Positions 63,248 through 64,000 of a stretch of DNA of 64,000 bases are shown here, piece after piece. The notes beneath the pieces are model-generated. The model saw nothing but the letters and a program-made list of their open reading frames with translations. It ran no database searches and was not told the DNA's origin. Source of the DNA: Bacillus sp. SD088 (GTDB lineage Bacteria > Bacillota > Bacilli > Bacillales > Bacillaceae_C); NCBI RefSeq assembly GCF_017355205.1, contig NZ_JADIJK010000001.1, forward strand, positions 62,001 through 126,000, in the 5' to 3' direction. Positions within the stretch are counted from its first letter, which is position 1. Each line of letters opens with the position of its first letter. The translations under genes and the position numbers were made by a program.

Positions 63248-63365
63248 GAAAACGTTAAGCTCCAAAGATGATCTTAGCCTCCTGCGGGAATTGAGAGTTC
63301 GGCAAGTCCCCCTGAGGAGGCTTGCCACTCGCCCGCGGAAAGCGAAGTATATTTCTGAAGCAGTT
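63248..63365 (+). repeat. MITE-like repeat, truncated copy
   Basis: AAAACGTTAAGCTCC, CTCCTGCGGGAATTGAGAGT, TCGGCAAGTCCCC and CGCGGAAAGCGAAGTATATT match the element at 19665-19879, but both TGGGACATAA ends are absent and the part after AACGTTAAGCTCC is shortened. The remainder of 63226-63461 shows no gene. Confidence 0.75.
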
Positions 63366-63461
63366 GGTAAGAGCATTTTTGTCTTAGCCTCTTAAGGCTA
63401 ACTTCCATGAAACCTTCTGGTACACAGTAAATTCTAGCTTCGAGAACTATTATAGTCAGGA

Positions 63462-64000
63462 TTATTTCAACGCCAAAGTCGCTTCTAACGTATTGGTAGA
63501 ATTCGCCCCTACCATCACTTTGATATTCCCAGGTTCAACCACAAAATTCATTTCGCGATTCCAAATGGCTAAGTCTTCCTTCTTTAATTGCAAGGTCACC
63601 ATTTTCTGTTCATTTGGCTCTAACCAGATCTTCTGGAATCCTTTTAATTCTTTTACTCTTCTTGTAATACTTGCTTCCATATCTTTTATATATAACTGTA
63701 CCACTTCGGCACCTGCTAGCTCTCCTGTATTTTTTACTACCACCTGGACTTCAACAGCTGCACCCTCGTTTATTTGTTCTAACGAAATGTATGAGGGCCC
63801 GATTTGAAGATGGTTGAATTCAAATCGTGTATAACTTAGGCCATAGCCGAATGGAAATAACGGTGTTCCAGGTGAATCGGTATATTGCAGGACTCGCTCT
63901 TTGTGATTATAGTAAACAGGCAGTTGACCGGATGAGCGCGGTAAGGAAACGGACAATTTCCCGCTCGGGTTAACATCACCAAATAAAATTTCTGCCAAGG
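63462..64000 (-). CDS. GH3 glycoside hydrolase, C-terminal part (runs off window)
   Basis: The frame is open to the window edge, so the start and catalytic nucleophile domain lie outside. Visible are the end of the GH3 C-terminal alpha/beta domain (AEILFGDVNPSGKLSVSLPRSSGQLPVYYNHK), the PLFPFGYGLSYTRFEF motif and a fibronectin III-like domain (VEVQVVVKNTGELAGAEVVQLYIKD, RRVKELKGFQKIWLEPNE). This layout is that of beta-glucosidase/beta-xylosidase type GH3 enzymes. Confidence 0.88.
   Translation of the reverse strand, partial: LAEILFGDVNPSGKLSVSLPRSSGQLPVYYNHKERVLQYTDSPGTPLFPFGYGLSYTRFEFNHLQIGPSYISLEQINEGAAVEVQVVVKNTGELAGAEVVQLYIKDMEASITRRVKELKGFQKIWLEPNEQKMVTLQLKKEDLAIWNREMNFVVEPGNIKVMVGANSTNTLEATLALK

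Overview
The window is low-GC Firmicutes DNA, most like a Bacillaceae member of the Gracilibacillus/Halolactibacillus/Paraliobacillus kind. The evidence is AT-rich coding sequence, strong purine-rich ribosome binding sites, frequent TTG and GTG starts, Bacillus-type wall teichoic acid (WTA) genes, LysM-NlpC/P60 wall hydrolases and Bacillaceae-type intergenic repeats. The exact genus is inference. No rRNA, tRNA or CRISPR array was seen.

Region 1 (about 0-16 kb) is a WTA locus. A leftward block has tarI, tarJ, a TarK-like and a TarL-like transferase (poly-ribitol-phosphate route), a divergent 788-residue transferase and a TarF-like glycerophosphotransferase. A rightward block has two tagD copies, a tarB-like primase and an LCP attachment protein. 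tagO and tagA follow leftward. Two inverted copies of a GC-rich hairpin repeat flank the 8.3-15.1 kb segment.

Region 2 (16-25 kb) holds a small regulator, a YknW/YknX-like Yip1 plus membrane-fusion pair without its ABC partner, an MFS transporter, nagB/nagA and a four-LysM NlpC/P60 hydrolase. Two repeat families lie between genes.

Region 3 (25-40 kb) is accessory metabolism with many deletion scars. A large GH2 enzyme with an AraC regulator, a cre-like site and an abutting 32-codon ORF leads into a DHDPS/enolase-superfamily chimera and an SDR. Next is a DeoR-controlled cluster of phosphonatase (phnX), Fe-ADH, two metallophosphoesterases and an orphan solute-binding protein. I read this as a possible undescribed phosphonate-ester or hydroxyethylphosphonate route. 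An IS3 transposase fragment, a chloramphenicol acetyltransferase and a Qnr-like pentapeptide protein follow.

Region 4 (40.5-58.1 kb) is a duplicated mannoside-utilisation locus. Copy A keeps a mannose-6-phosphate isomerase, a ROK kinase and two GH38-type enzymes under a GntR regulator, and has no transporter. Copy B keeps an oligosaccharide ABC importer (SBP-permease-permease-SBP) and one GH38 enzyme, while its isomerase, kinase and second GH38 gene are decayed relics. Together the two halves make one complete import-and-degradation pathway.

Region 5 (58-64 kb) has a structured repeat, a GNAT, recombinase and membrane-protein relics, a GH29 fucosidase, a PhyH dioxygenase, an AraC regulator and the C-terminal end of a GH3 glycosidase that runs off the window.
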